Below, in pieces: positions 11,506 through 24,059 of a stretch of 64,000 nucleotides of DNA; within the stretch, counting starts at the first letter, position 1; each line of letters begins with the position of its first letter. The DNA is from Liopterus haemorrhoidalis. Taxonomy: Eukaryota; Arthropoda; Insecta; Coleoptera; Dytiscidae. The notes under the pieces are model-generated. The model made no database searches and had not been told where the DNA came from. It saw nothing but the letters and a program-made list of their open reading frames with translations. The translations under genes were made by a program, and so were the position numbers. The DNA lies in contig OZ020611.1 in NCBI GenBank assembly GCA_963971575.1, positions 201,982,419 through 202,046,418 of the forward strand, written 5' to 3'.

Positions 11506-12188
11506 AAAGAAATATATCTGTAATATTTACGACTCCCCGCACTTCTGAATATACTATTATAGAAGTATATTTTTATCACTATCCAAATATTCTGACAGCT
11601 CGTTCTAAGAAAATTGATCTCAAAAATCCCGAATCTCAATGTCTCTGACATAAACCATTCAATCTTTTCTTCTTGCGCGAAATGTAATAGATCGGCCTAT
11701 AAAAAATTTCATATTTTCTCTTTCTTTCCATAATTCTGAATACAAATGTATGTATCAAATTTTATTCATTCAATAAAATGTGCAATAATATAAAACATAT
11801 AAATTTACGAACCACTCCATAAACATTGTCGTGCAATTTGCATACGTAAACTATCTGGTTGAATACAATGTTTCCTTAAACGCTCTAAATGATAAGGGGA
11901 TATATCCTTGTCTAGTAAGTTATGTAATCAAAAACAAGACGTACCAGCACAACATTCACAACAGACAACATACGATCTCAAATCTTTGCACAGCAGTGGC
12001 GTATCCTGACATGTCCCAATGTTCAACATAATAAAAGATAAATACATACCTAATGGAACCATAGACACAAGCATAACATAAGAATCATAGGACTATTTGC
12101 TCATAGGCTTATACGAAATATATAAAACTATCTTTGTTCTGTTTATTATATGGTAAACGTGGTCAGAAGAATGATACTCATTTGTACT
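11506..12188. other. AT-rich stretch, nothing recognised
   Basis: No motif or repeat boundary was seen. The open frame 11831-12031 is unrecognised. Confidence 0.4.
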
Positions 12189-12232
12189 AAGGTGACCATA
12201 TTTTTTAGTTCAAAATTCGGAAGTTCATAGAC

Positions 12233-12246
12233 GGGGGGGGGGGGGG
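12233..12246. repeat. poly-G tract of 14
   Basis: A run of 14 G in AT-rich DNA, inside what may be the terminal part of the hAT relic that follows. Confidence 0.9.
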
Positions 12247-12435
12247 ATAATTATTCAAATATAATTGTTTAATTAGTTTTTTTTTTAATACAAATTATGT
12301 ACAATTAATAATTATAATGCATAATAAATAAAAATTTCCAGTCCCAGATAATTACTTATATTATTAACTTATATTATTAAAAGGGACATTATTAAAATTA
12401 CTCAGTAGAAAACTTTTTATATTTTTCCGAACTAT

Positions 12436-12612
12436 GGAACTATGGATCTTTTTGAGTAGTTGTTTTTTGCTTTGAAGCATTTTATAAAAATCCGCACAAT
12501 TTTCTTCATAATTTAATTTAATCAGTAATATTGCTTTTAATGTGTCTACATCAAGTTGAGTCTTGGCACTTATCCAAAAGCTGTTCATCAAGGAAAATTC
12601 CCTTTCGGTAAT
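12436..12612 (-). pseudogene. hAT transposase C-terminal dimerisation domain relic
   Basis: Within a 136-codon minus-strand open frame (12774-12364), residues 55-113 read ITEREFSLMNSFW, then VDTLKAILLIKLNYEE, CADFYKML and LLKKIHSS. This matches the hAT C-terminal block (normally ..ERVFSLMN..W...R..L.....KA.L.VK.N), including the conserved FSLMN. The catalytic core and BED finger are missing. The flanking AATTCGGGA and CCGAATTCCGG motifs are probably terminal regions of the element, but no clean TIR pair was found. Confidence 0.7.
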
Positions 12613-13184
12613 TTTTTTTATTTTTTTTTGTTCAAGTTGTTTTAAAATAATTTTAGTTGAAATAAATTTAATACAAATATTGAAAATAAGTACTTTTTCT
12701 AAAATTCGGGACAGTTCGGAACAGAAAACCCGAATTCCGGACAAATATTGCCTCTGAAAAAATTCGGGATGCAAGTAATAAGTAATAATATTTATTTGTC
12801 TATAACCAAAAATAGTACTTGGTTACTTTATGCTGTCGAATAATACATGTTAAACTACTTGGTCAAAAGTTAAAAACAATAGTGAAGTAAATCTATTTAT
12901 TAATCATTTTAGTAACTCATATGTAACGTTATTTAAAATAAAAAAGTCTTAAAGAAAAAAGTTAACATAAAAAAATCGAAAAAGGAATTAGTCCTCATTT
13001 TCAGATTTAGTTTCTTAAGTCGCTAGTTCGGAATAGCGTTCCTCTACACTTTATCGACGGGAAATGAATTGTAACATTAATGGGATTTTGGAGGAACATT
13101 TTAAAAATAAATGATTTTAGTGCAAAAATTGAAATTAAAATGGTTAATTTATAATATAAATATGTTAATACTGGTATATAAATA

Positions 13185-13953
13185 CCCTCATACCTCGCTT
13201 TACGGCCTAGATACGTTCCGGGAAAGTGGCCGCAAAGCGAATAGCCTTATAACGAAACAATTATTTTGACATAATCCCATATAAATTAAATAGTATCGGT
13301 TCCAATTATTTATAAAATAACGTAATTTTTAGTTTAAAATGCATTTTTTTTAAATATGTATTTCATTTAAAAATGCTTGCATATAAATTAAAAATACATA
13401 ACAAGTACATATAAGTAATAATAAACTGAAACTAAAAAACTATATTGTCATCATTACTTTCCGCTGTTGGTGATTGACGTTGTTGGTCTTGCCTTGCTTT
13501 ATGCTTCTATTTGCAACAGCTAATGGTTGAGTTAATTCCTCGAGAAACTTTAGCGCTGCATACTACATCGGGTTCATTTTGAAGAAGGATGTTCGAAATA
13601 AGAAAGCGCATTCAACAAGTTCTTTGATGTTAGCTGTGTGCATACAGTGGGCTCTGGCTCCGCATCAAGTTCTGCTTCTAATTGGATCAGTTCCTCTATC
13701 GCATGTAGTAAATCAAGCACATCACCTTTTTCCAAATCCTCAAAACCAAGATCATTTGCTAGGTTCAATATGATTTGACGAATTTCAGAAAGAGAATCAA
13801 ATTCAGGATCATTAGTTTTTATTAAATGTTAATGTTAATTTTTTTCGCCGTTTAACGAAACATTTTGGGCCGTAAATCGAAAAGTGCCATAATTAAAGAA
13901 CGACGTTATAGCGAGAAGCCGTATAAAGACGGCCGTATATCGAGGTATGAGTG
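13185..13953 (-). mobile_element. pogo/Tigger-type element, internally deleted, TA target duplication
   Basis: The left end CCCTCATACCTCGCTTTACG and the complement of the right end (CACTCATACCTCGATATACG) form terminal inverted repeats flanked by TA on both sides (13183-13184 and 13954-13955). CATACCTCG-type ends with a TA duplication are typical of Tigger/pogo elements of the Tc1/mariner superfamily. The only coding remnant is a transposase C-terminus on the minus strand. Confidence 0.8.
13574..13768 (-). pseudogene. Tigger-like transposase C-terminal fragment
   Basis: A 64-residue minus-strand frame contains LANDLGFEDLEKGDVLDLL, EELIQLE and LTSKNLLNAL. These acidic helical segments resemble the region after the DDE domain of Tigger/Jerky-like transposases. 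It lies centrally within the TA-flanked element, and the catalytic domain is deleted. Confidence 0.5.
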
Positions 13954-14380
13954 TATAAGTAATGATGCAGTTATCGTTTATTATACCTGGGTGTGCGAAG
14001 AGCACCTTGAACAAATTGTGTATACGCCACTGAACAGACAACATATGATCTTATATCTTTGCACAGTACATTCACCCTCTGAAATATCATCGTTTCTGCT
14101 TTAGTACCACGAAGAGGGGTGTTTATCAATCAACTAAAGAGGCCGTGAATTTCACAGCAAAGTAGGGAATGTACAAAATGTAGGATAAAAGGGAAATGAA
14201 ATATTAAAAAACTGAGATAACCGTTTTTGAGGTTATATGTATGTAATAAAGAGAATATACTGTTTTACTTGGTTTTAGGAAATATAAGAAAGCTGAGATT
14301 TTCAAGAGATTTGATATCATATTTTTAGACTTACTTTTTTATTACAGTCTTTTTTTTTATTAAATGTTTTCTAAAGTAGC

Positions 14381-14629
14381 TTGGTATGTAGGAAAGTACC
14401 CCTATGTTTTGATACAATTGGGTTTAGGGGAAGATTCCATCAAGCTACAATTAGCCTGATCGCTTTCCAGAAGGGGGAATTTGGTCCTCCCATCTACATG
14501 ACACTATTGAATGATCAACTGCTAATAACCTTATATGCTCGACGTAAAGAAAAATTTAATATACATGCTAATTATCACTTGCATTTTGAACCCTTTAAAG
14601 TTTTTTACAGATCAGATAATCGATTTTGA
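14381..14629 (+). other. unrecognised open frame of 82 codons
   Basis: The translation has mixed composition (FDTIGFRGRFHQATISLIAF, then PPIYMTLLNDQLLITLYAR) and is less AT-skewed than typical chance frames here. A pyrimidine-rich stretch ending in AG lies just upstream (about 14348-14373). I know no family for it. It could be an exon, a decayed element or chance. Confidence 0.2.
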
Positions 14630-14890
14630 GTAACTGAAGCACAAAGACAAAATAGTTTTAAACAATTATTTTTCCTCCATTTTCATGATCTTCTCTCGGG
14701 TTCCATCCCGTTCAGGCATGGAATTTTCAGAAAATAAAAATTTGGGCTAGTTGCCAAAGCAGCGAAGACCATAAAAAAAGATCTTACTATTTTTGAAGAC
14801 AAATTTCCTTTTTGTTTGTCTTTTGTAGTGGGCTGATAGAATGTCCCTCTTTAGCGCCCAACAGTAATCTGCGATTATTCTTTAGGCGCG

Positions 14891-15544
14891 AATAAACCAA
14901 AGTTAACTGTTCGCGAACTCATCGTCCACAAAACTGTTCGCCATGTAATTTCAAAGATGTTCGCTTATATCGTCATTCAGAATAGATGCAGCAAAATGTC
15001 GATAACATCGAGTGAAGATGATATTGTAATTGCCTGTGCTAGTATTATGATAATGAGAAATTGATTGTGAAATAGAAGATACAGAAGAAACGTACTATTA
15101 GAAGATGGTGAAGAAGTAATTCATTCAGAAATCGTGAAAAATATAGTCTTCGTTCTATCTCTTCCTTTGACATATTCAATGCCAGACCATATTTTAAAAA
15201 TTCTTTTTCCTTATTCCAATTTTTGTATCTAGGATCCTTTGAATTCCAAAAGTTTATTCTTCACTCCATTCAGTTTTTATACCATAAGTATGAAAACGTT
15301 TGAATTAAACACTACCACAATATTAACGCAACTACTCTGCGTATAAACACGTCCACACTGTAGCTGATTTTCTATAAGTGTTCGTGAACTATTTCTTTGG
15401 TATCACCGCTCATATAACGAACGGCGAATTTCATCCGAACAACGAACCGAACTCGACCTGCACATGATTTCTAATACACACCTTGTTCTTCAGTTGTTTG
15501 CGAGCTGTTCGCGTACAGCTCACGAACTTGGTCTGTATGCAGCT
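14891..15544 (+). mobile_element. PIF/Harbinger-like non-autonomous element
   Basis: The left end (AGGCGCGAATAAACCAA, then CTGTTCGCGAAC) and the complement of the right end (AGCTGCATACAGACCAA, then CTGTACGCGAAC) align as imperfect terminal and subterminal inverted repeats. TTT/TTA-like trinucleotides flank it, close to the TWA duplication expected for PIF/Harbinger. Inside, 14996-15110 reads MSITSSEDDIVIACASIMIM, then RRYRRNVLLEDG, resembling the short acidic then basic N-terminus of Harbinger transposases. The rest of the transposase is absent. Confidence 0.5.
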
Positions 15545-15592
15545 TTACATTCCAACTCACTCCTGTTTTTTCTTCTTATATTTTAGATCCTG

Positions 15593-15781
15593 GTGGACTT
15601 TCTTATCCTCTTCATCACTGCCCCAAGATTTTTCACGCAAAAAAATCGAGATGATGCTGTAAAAAATGAAATTTTGAGCTCATTGCATCCAAGTTCGTTT
15701 AAAATAATATCCTATAGTCAGAAATATATACTTAAATACTGGGTCTTTGAAACAGCTTCAGCCGATTTTGTCTTGCAGTAA
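15593..15781 (+). other. unrecognised open frame of 62 codons
   Basis: A frame reading MDFLILFITAPRFFTQKN and onward lies just beyond the PIF-like element. It has no recognised motif and could be chance. Confidence 0.12.
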
Positions 15782-16134
15782 TTTTTGTTTTTGTGTATAA
15801 CTGTTAGTTAATTTGACAGTCGTGTAGATCGGATTCTGTAAAAAGTTATCAACTCCCGACTCTTTAATTCAATTTTTATCGAGGATGAGAACAAACCGAA
15901 AACCAAAGCAAAATAAGCATATGACCGTATCTTTTTACAGAACGATAACAGGAACGACATTTTGTTCTCTGTTCAAGAACAAAAATTAAATTAAAAATAT
16001 TTAATACCGATTAATTCTTTCGTGCTTTCCAGTTTAAAATTTGACTAATACTGCCCGTATTTACAGATTGTATTAAGTATTAAGATATTTTTACTCATAT
16101 CCATTTCATCTTTTGCTGCATACTATGTTTATTA

Positions 16135-16572
16135 TGTTTAAGCGGAACTAAACTGGATTTTTAGTTTCTCAAGTTGAAATGAGCTTCGTGATTATTTCAT
16201 GTGTCACGTTGGCAGCCAAAATCTAAATGTCAAAAGGAAAAAGTGCCTATTATAAAAAATAAAGCATATAAAATACAATAAACATTTATGAATACTAATA
16301 TATTAGAAAATTTGTATTAAAAATGACACAAAAAGTCAAGGTGAAATGAAAATGACTTATTTATAAAAACAGCTCACCCAACCCAAGATATTTAATGTAA
16401 TTATTGTCTGTTTATTTATTTTCAGAGGAACTAGATATTGAAATTTACTAATTTTTAACGATTGAATGAGGCTTTTTGTCATTTTTTTAACAAAAGCCCA
16501 CTTCGATCGTTAAAAAGTGAACTTAAGTGATAACTTAAGAAAATACAAGATACCTTTAATCCCGCTTAAACA
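16135..16572. repeat. MITE-like repeat with TGTTTAAGCGG inverted ends
   Basis: The left end TGTTTAAGCGGAACTAAA and the complement of the right end TGTTTAAGCGGGATTAAA match at 16 of 18 bases. It shares the GCGGAACTARA motif with the repeats at 1041-1206 and 40868-41065. It is non-coding and about 438 bp. Confidence 0.6.
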
Positions 16573-16603
16573 TTTGGAATAGACTTTACGATTTATGAGT
16601 AAA

Positions 16604-16685
16604 AGGAGTCGGGAGTCGGAGTCGAAGTCAAAGCTGGGAGTCGGAGTCGGAATCGATAATTTTTCTGCCGACTCCCCATCCCTGG
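16604..16685 (-). repeat. hAT-like element end with GGAGTC repeats
   Basis: Read on the minus strand the segment starts CAGGGATGGGGAGTCGG, the kind of CAGGG end found in hAT elements. It then repeats GACTCC/CGACTCC several times. GGAGTCGG on one side and CCGACTCC on the other can form a hairpin. The opposite end of an element was not found, and an (AAT)n run follows at 16688-16714. Confidence 0.5.
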
Positions 16686-16714
16686 TTTAAATAATAATAA
16701 TAATAATAATAATC

Positions 16715-19000
<2,286 letters not shown>

Positions 19001-19040
19001 TACGATTCGTCGGCCTATCTTACGATTCGTCGGCCTATCT
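19001..19040. repeat. perfect 20-bp tandem duplication
   Basis: TACGATTCGTCGGCCTATCT occurs twice head to tail with no mismatch. Confidence 0.95.
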
Positions 19041-20308
19041 GTCTTCGTCTCTCTACATTTCTTTTGTGCTGTTGATTCCAATTCAATTCTCTGCATGCAA
19101 TGTTTAGTTTTCATCCAAGGGTGTGACTAATCCATTTCAATTTCATTCATAACATAGATGTGTGTCCGCAACAACGGTTCTCGGATATACATCTGATTGA
19201 ATATGCGTGGGGGGTGGATTAAAAGAGAAGGTGCAAAGGAACTGATTACCACAAACACTCGAGTGATTTATAAAATTATTTAGACTGGAATAATCACCCA
19301 AAAATACAGGATACTACAAGCATGCTTTAATAGTTTGCCAAGACGAATAAAAGCTTTAATAACCACTAAAGCGGCTTCACTAAATATGAAAAATATGTGT
19401 AATTTTGACAACCTAAATAATTGAAAAAATAAATAAATACCTAATTATTACTGCTTAATCTATGTTATATTCACCAATGTTGAAAAATCCCTTGAGTCAT
19501 CCCTTTCAGGCATATAAAAATAAAATTAGTACCTTTTTACTCCCTCCAATCTGAATTCTATACAAACAAGGTTTGTTTAATAATATTACTATATTCCATT
19601 CGCAGCGAACATGCAGTCGATGTAATCATTCGAACTGATTCGTTCTGATTGGACGAAGAGACATTTAAATCACTTTTAATACCTTCTTATCCAATCACAG
19701 CAAGAGTGACGTATATATAATATTTACGCCGACTTCATGTTCTCCATGAATCTAGATTATAGGAACTATATTTCGTACATGCTGGATTACTGTATTTGTA
19801 AAGTTAATTGTTTTCGTCTTACCTATATATGAATTAGTAATATATATTCTATCATATCTTGGCCTCTATAGAAAGTTCCAGACAGTCTCTTATTCAAAAT
19901 ATGTCTCAAGAAAGATTTTTTGAATTATGCATAGCTTCCATTAGAACATCAAATATTTATTTTTACGCGAATTTCCATGAACGCTGATATCAAAAAAATT
20001 TCTTCGAGACGTTAAATATCACGATTCAGATATTTTAAAAAGAAAAGTTCCACTTGTTCCAATTGAAAATCGCATAAATTGAAGTTATATTTGTTCTGTA
20101 TAAAAAAATATCCGGGCAGTGAGAAAATGTGTAATTTGAGGAGAGTAAAATCTTATTTAAGGTTGTCAAGTTCGGAATAATTTTAGGATTAGAATTCATA
20201 AAATTTTACGAACAACATTTAAGTTTCATCTGTAATAAAATTAGAATACTGGACTATTTACTGCACAAAATAAATGAATGTAGATGTTACTTATATATTT
20301 TTTTTAAG
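19041..20308. other. stretch with nothing recognised
   Basis: No coding family or repeat boundary was seen. Confidence 0.4.
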
Positions 20309-20552
20309 GCAGGAATAAAAGATCTTTTATAAATACATATAGTCTACTGTTACCTTTGATAAAATGTATATTAGTTATAAATCAAAATAGCGAAAATAAA
20401 GTTTACATGTGTGTTTTAACAACTAAATTGCCATTTTCGGAATATTATGAGATTTATGAACTATTATATAACTCTCCACATTCAAATTACAAAAACAGAA
20501 GCAAATTACTAGAAGCATACCCAATAATTGCAAATACTATTAAAGTGAAATA
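20309..20552 (+). other. unrecognised open frame, possible terminal exon cut by a transposon
   Basis: From a T-rich tract ending in AAG (20301-20308) a frame is open for about 80 codons, reading ..LLPLIKCILVINQNSENK, VYMCVLTTKLPFSEYYEIYE, then SKLLEAYPIIANTIKVK. Removing the hAT-like insertion and one copy of its target duplication, the frame would end two codons later at TAA. The polypyrimidine-AG context resembles a splice acceptor, and a stop lies in frame just upstream of it, as expected at an exon edge. I cannot name the protein, and chance remains possible in AT-rich DNA. Confidence 0.3.
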
Positions 20553-20567
20553 TATAGGCGCCCGACA

Positions 20568-20607
20568 GGGGGGGGGGGGGGTAAGATGGGTCAGTTGCCC
20601 CCCCCCC
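20568..20607. repeat. 14-G tract facing a 10-C tract
   Basis: A run of 14 G (20568-20581) and a run of 10 C (20598-20607) are separated by 16 bases and could form a GC hairpin near the terminus of the hAT-like element. A C run of 8 also occurs near the opposite end (about 23285-23292). Confidence 0.9.
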
Positions 20608-20856
20608 TGGATTTCGGAACCAATTACCAATTCGTATCTTTGAAAAAAAAAAATTTATTTAAATATAAAATTCATAAAAAAAACACTGATGTGAAGTGTG
20701 AATTTTCATACATTTCAGGGTTTCGCAGGTTTTAGTAACTGAATGATGATTATTTGGGATGCCAAAACAAATTTAATGTCAAAATATTTTTTTATGAATT
20801 TTAATTCAAATGCCTAATACCATTATTTAAGTTTCTAAATATGTGCAGTTTATATA

Positions 20857-20889
<33 letters not shown>

Positions 20890-20972
20890 GATTGAATGAT
20901 CTTGACGAGTCAGGATAATAATTGTGTTTCTTCTTTAATCGTCAATTAGGTAGGAAAATTAATAAATTAGTT

Positions 20973-21031
20973 TAATTCATTGGGACGTTTCGCATATATA
21001 TTAGTTTTATGCATCTTCAGCCTATAAATTA
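20973..21031 (-). ncRNA. hammerhead ribozyme, left arm copy
   Basis: This is an exact mirror of the right-arm ribozyme, read on the minus strand: core CTGAAGA at 21020-21014, stem II GCATA/TATGC, GAAA at 20991-20988, then CGTC and a stem I strand. All core bases are identical to the right copy. It would be made from a minus-strand transcript. Confidence 0.7.
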
Positions 21032-21461
21032 CAAGTTTGAACAAACATGATTCACCCAATCTCTTATCTTTTACCATTATGCAATTTTTTCTCGACACTT
21101 GATTTTAAACTACTGACACGTAAACAGTTATTTACGTTTTTTTATGAGTTTGACAAACATTAGTGATTTTTTTTATATTTTTTAATTTTATTTTATTTTT
21201 ATACTAAGTTTTTATTACACAACCACCGTATTTTATAATGTACGTACATTACATCAGCCACTGATGATTAACTGCATATCACAGGTTAGTGTTTTCTGAT
21301 TTCTTATTTATTACAATATATTTTTTCACTTTAGTCACCGCTGGGACCCATGGTCTGCAGTTCCTCTGGGTCTTGCTCTTTACAAACCCATATTTGATAT
21401 TATTAAGACCATTTACATTATTTGTATTTTAGATTTAATTATTGTTCTCTAAGATAATATG

Positions 21462-21520
21462 TAATTTATAGGCTGAAGATGCATAAAACTAATATATATG
21501 CGAAACGTCCCAATGAATTA
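21462..21520 (+). ncRNA. hammerhead ribozyme (type I), right arm copy
   Basis: The order is stem I strand TAATTTATAGG (21462-21472), CTGAAGA (21473-21479; the fifth core base is variable in hammerheads), one extra T, stem II GCATA (21481-21485) with TATGC (21497-21501) closing an 11-nt loop, GAAA (21502-21505), CGTC (21506-21509), and the stem I partner CCAATGAATTA (21510-21520). Stem I pairs at 10 of 11 positions including one G-U. Predicted cleavage follows C21509. Stem III is only the palindrome ACGT, too short to close within one molecule, so cleavage would be as a dimer, as known for short-stem-III hammerheads. The extra base beside A9 is tolerated in a natural viroid hammerhead. Confidence 0.75.
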
Positions 21521-21572
21521 AACTAATTTATTAATTTTCCTACCTAATTGACGATTAAAGAAGCAACACAAT

Positions 21573-21605
<33 letters not shown>

Positions 21606-21606
<1 letters not shown>

Positions 21607-21830
21607 CAAGGTTCATTAATATTTTGAAAATTGCGCCTATGGCTTCCATTGGTTGCTTAAATCATAAGCCCTGCCCTCTGATTTCGCATACATTCAAACA
21701 TAGAATTAAATTATAATTTCAACACTTCCCACTGGTTATTAAATTTACGCTTAATTAAATGCAACATTTACGAAAATATTACTAGAATTTTGACAAAATA
21801 ATTTAAACAAAATAAAAATGCAAAAAAAAA
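21606..21830. other. continuation of split AGGGTTT repeat plus unexplained insert
   Basis: GGTTCATTAATATTTTGAAAATT resumes the family sequence. About 80 bp from 21634 (GCGCCTATGGCTTCC..) are absent from the 5.2-kb copy. Family sequence resumes near TTAAATTTACGCTT. Confidence 0.5.
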
Positions 21831-22006
21831 AACAGAAATATTAAAATTGGCAGGAATTGAAATTTAGTTTGCAAATTACTAACCGATGAAACTACGCACT
21901 ACGCTACGGGCGCTTAATTAGTTACTGTGTTACATAGCGAATTAAATATTTAACATATTTTAGTTAAAAACACAAAAAAATGCGTTATTTCTAAATTTTT
22001 TAAAAA

Positions 22007-22590
22007 TTACAAATCTGTCATTACTCTATATAATGCATATGTAAATTCGCATTTAAGTTACTGTTGCACCGTCTGGATGGATTACGAAAACGCTTGTAAA
22101 TATTTTAAGATGCTTACAGTAACTGACAAAAGATCTCTCTCTGACATTACTATATTTGTAAAAATTATTAATGGTATTGTTGATTCTCCATCTCTCCTGC
22201 AACTTCTAAATTTAAATGTCTCAAACTGTAATTTAAGAAACAAAAATTTATTACACCAGCCTTTTGCCAGAACCAACTCAAATTTTAATTCGCCTATTAT
22301 TAGATTTTCATTTTCTTATAATAACTTAGCTTCTATTCTTAATCTTGATATTTTTTTTCAAACTGTAAACATCTTTAAAAAAAAACAGATTAAAAACTAT
22401 TATATTAACACGTATTAATAATATACCTATTTTTAAAACTTTGTATAAACTTTATATAACTTATATATGTATATTGTATTTTTCAAATTAATTATATTTT
22501 TTAATAATGTTGTCGTTGTAGTGTTGGGTTAGTCCTGTGTACAACGCTACAAACTTTAAATAAAATAAAAAAATAAATAAAATTTTCCGA
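22007..22590 (+). pseudogene. Jockey/CR1-like non-LTR retrotransposon 3' end
   Basis: The frame reads LYNAYVNSHLSYCCTVWM, a post-catalytic RT block, then after an apparent internal deletion TDKRSLSDITIFVKIINGIV, RNKNLLHQPFARTN and NSPIIRFSFSYNN. That order is typical of the C-terminal tail of Jockey/CR1-type ORF2. It stops at 22418 and is followed by about 170 bp of 3' UTR and an A-rich AAATAAAATAAAAAAATAAA tail. The insertion lies in the A-rich part of the AGGGTTT repeat, consistent with target-primed integration. It is 5'-truncated and not functional. Confidence 0.75.
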
Positions 22591-23562
22591 AAACATAATC
22601 CGATCAAAAATTCATGTTGTACTATTCCGGTTCACACCTGTACACACATGTACATTACTTAGAATTTTTTCAGATTTTTAGTTTAAACCATCTGGGCTAC
22701 AGGGTGTGAGACAATTTTTATTTGCACAATTTTGCCAAAATACGTGTCAAAATAATTTATTTTGCAAAAATAAAATTTTGATAGTTAATCCACGTACTAA
22801 GGGCTTTCATTCGATACCCTACTCAGAATTAAAAAAATTTTTTTTTTTTATTTCGATGAGCACATATTTGTTTATATTTTTAGGGGGATATGTTTTTTAG
22901 ATGTTTTAGTATTTTTTCTATGTGCGGGTCAAAGGGTTGTATAAGCATGCCAAATTTCAACTCTCTAAATTTAGCCGTTTGGCTACAATTTTTACCGAAC
23001 AGACAGACAGACAGACAGACAGACAGGCGACAAAATGATGGTATAAGGGTTTTTTGGTCATACCTACAAAACCCTAAAAACGATTGTTTATTATTATATT
23101 TTTGCTTTAGCAACTTTGTTTATTAGCCAGGATAGTTCTTATTTACTAAATCGATGATTTTTAACTATAGAGAACACATTTTTAACTAGAAAATAAATGT
23201 TTATCCTCAGCGGGGATCGTTCCCAGACCCGCCACGTGGAAAGCATTGTTCGAATATGACATCTATATCTATGTTTTAGTCTTGCCCCCCCCTAGAATAA
23301 TTTCTGCAGGCGCCTATGGTGATATATGACTAATAGTGGAGAAGCCAATATTTAGCGGAGAAAATGAAGATAAGTACCTAAATACAAATAGATTTATTTA
23401 TTACTTAAAGGAAAAATTGATGTCATTACTATGTTACATAATTCATATCCTGTTTATAGAAATTAATTAATCCTACCCTAATTTTCCCTGCGTTTATCTT
23501 TCGTTTATCATTTTCCAAACGGTAAAAAATTTGAAAAGTGTTTGAAATGAGTTCATAAGCCT

Positions 23563-23748
23563 ATGGTATATTGGATTCTTTTGCTAAAATTTTGGCTAGA
23601 TGTTTTTCAGCATTATACATATTGTTATTTTGCACTAAACGCCGAACAAACAAGAGTGTGTTTTTCGTCCAATTTTCATACTGATCTCTTATTAAACTTG
23701 AGTAACAATGTAATATACTTGTTGGGATATGTAAAAGAAATTTTATAA
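23563..23748 (+). other. unrecognised open frame of 61 codons
   Basis: The frame reads ..VFQHYTYCYFALNAEQTR, VCFSSNFHTDLLLNLSNN, VIYLLGYVKEIL and stops. It has no recognised family. It lies 240 bp after the hAT-like element on the same strand as the open frame at 20309 and could belong to the same unknown gene or be chance. Confidence 0.2.
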
Positions 23749-24059
23749 AATATTTTACAAAAGATCTTTTATAAACATCTTTTATAGGGTAACGCCGGCT
23801 TAAGGCAAAAATGAGTCAAGTATTGGCTACATTATGCGAAATCATGTAGCATTAGGCAAGCAAATAAAAAAGATTTTGATTACCTGAGAGAAGAAGAACT
23901 TTAAAATATTGCTACATCAACCGCATTAAGAGAAGTCTTTTCCAAATCATTTTTCATTCGATAATTTGAGTTTTGAAACATTAAATTTGATGCGCCATAT
24001 TAAATTATTCTTCTTCCACACATAAACGTCCCACAGTAGTCCCACAGAACCGTAGATTT

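Larger units (their letters stand above)
20850..21605. mobile_element. foldback element with a hammerhead ribozyme in each arm
   Basis: Arms 20915-21033 and 21460-21578 are inverted copies, 118 of 119 bases identical, around a 426-bp non-coding centre. (TA)n runs of about 30-40 bp lie outside both ends. Each arm contains a complete hammerhead core. The site is interrupted relative to the paralogous repeat at 5.34 kb, so this is a true insertion. Penelope-like elements and retrozymes are the known retroelements with hammerheads, and Penelope-like elements can have inverted terminal repeats, but no RT or endonuclease is encoded here. It is best described as a non-autonomous, possibly Penelope-related, foldback element. 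Confidence 0.75.
20717..23076 (+). repeat. AGGGTTT-family repeat split by two insertions
   Basis: It starts AGGGTTTCGCAGGTTTTAGT, preceded by the family block GTGAAGTGTGAATTTTCAT, and ends ATACCTACAAAACCCTA. Comparison with the copy at 5240-5918 shows the shared sequence is contiguous except for an insertion after AAATATGTGCAGT (20850-21605) and a second one in the A-rich part (about 21830-22590). Its 3' half (22610-23076) is very similar to 5510-5918. Confidence 0.75.
20553..23318. mobile_element. hAT-like element with poly-G/poly-C end, carrying nested insertions
   Basis: The left end TATAGGCGCC and the complement of the right end CATAGGCGCC form short TIRs followed by GC(C/T)GACAG or GCAG and then a G run. 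Flanking 8-mers GTGAAATA (20545-20552) and GTGATATA (23319-23326) agree at 7 of 8, matching the 8-bp duplication typical of hAT. No transposase is visible. Most of the 2.77-kb length is made of later insertions: an AGGGTTT-family copy, a hammerhead foldback and a non-LTR 3' end. Confidence 0.65.

Noticed and set aside
14381..14629. A confident host gene exon
   Set aside because: No recognisable domain, no clear splice donor and no neighbouring exon; kept only as a low-confidence open frame.
21255..21275. CTGATGA at 21256 inside the foldback centre as a third hammerhead
   Set aside because: No GAAA or stem II follows at a plausible distance.
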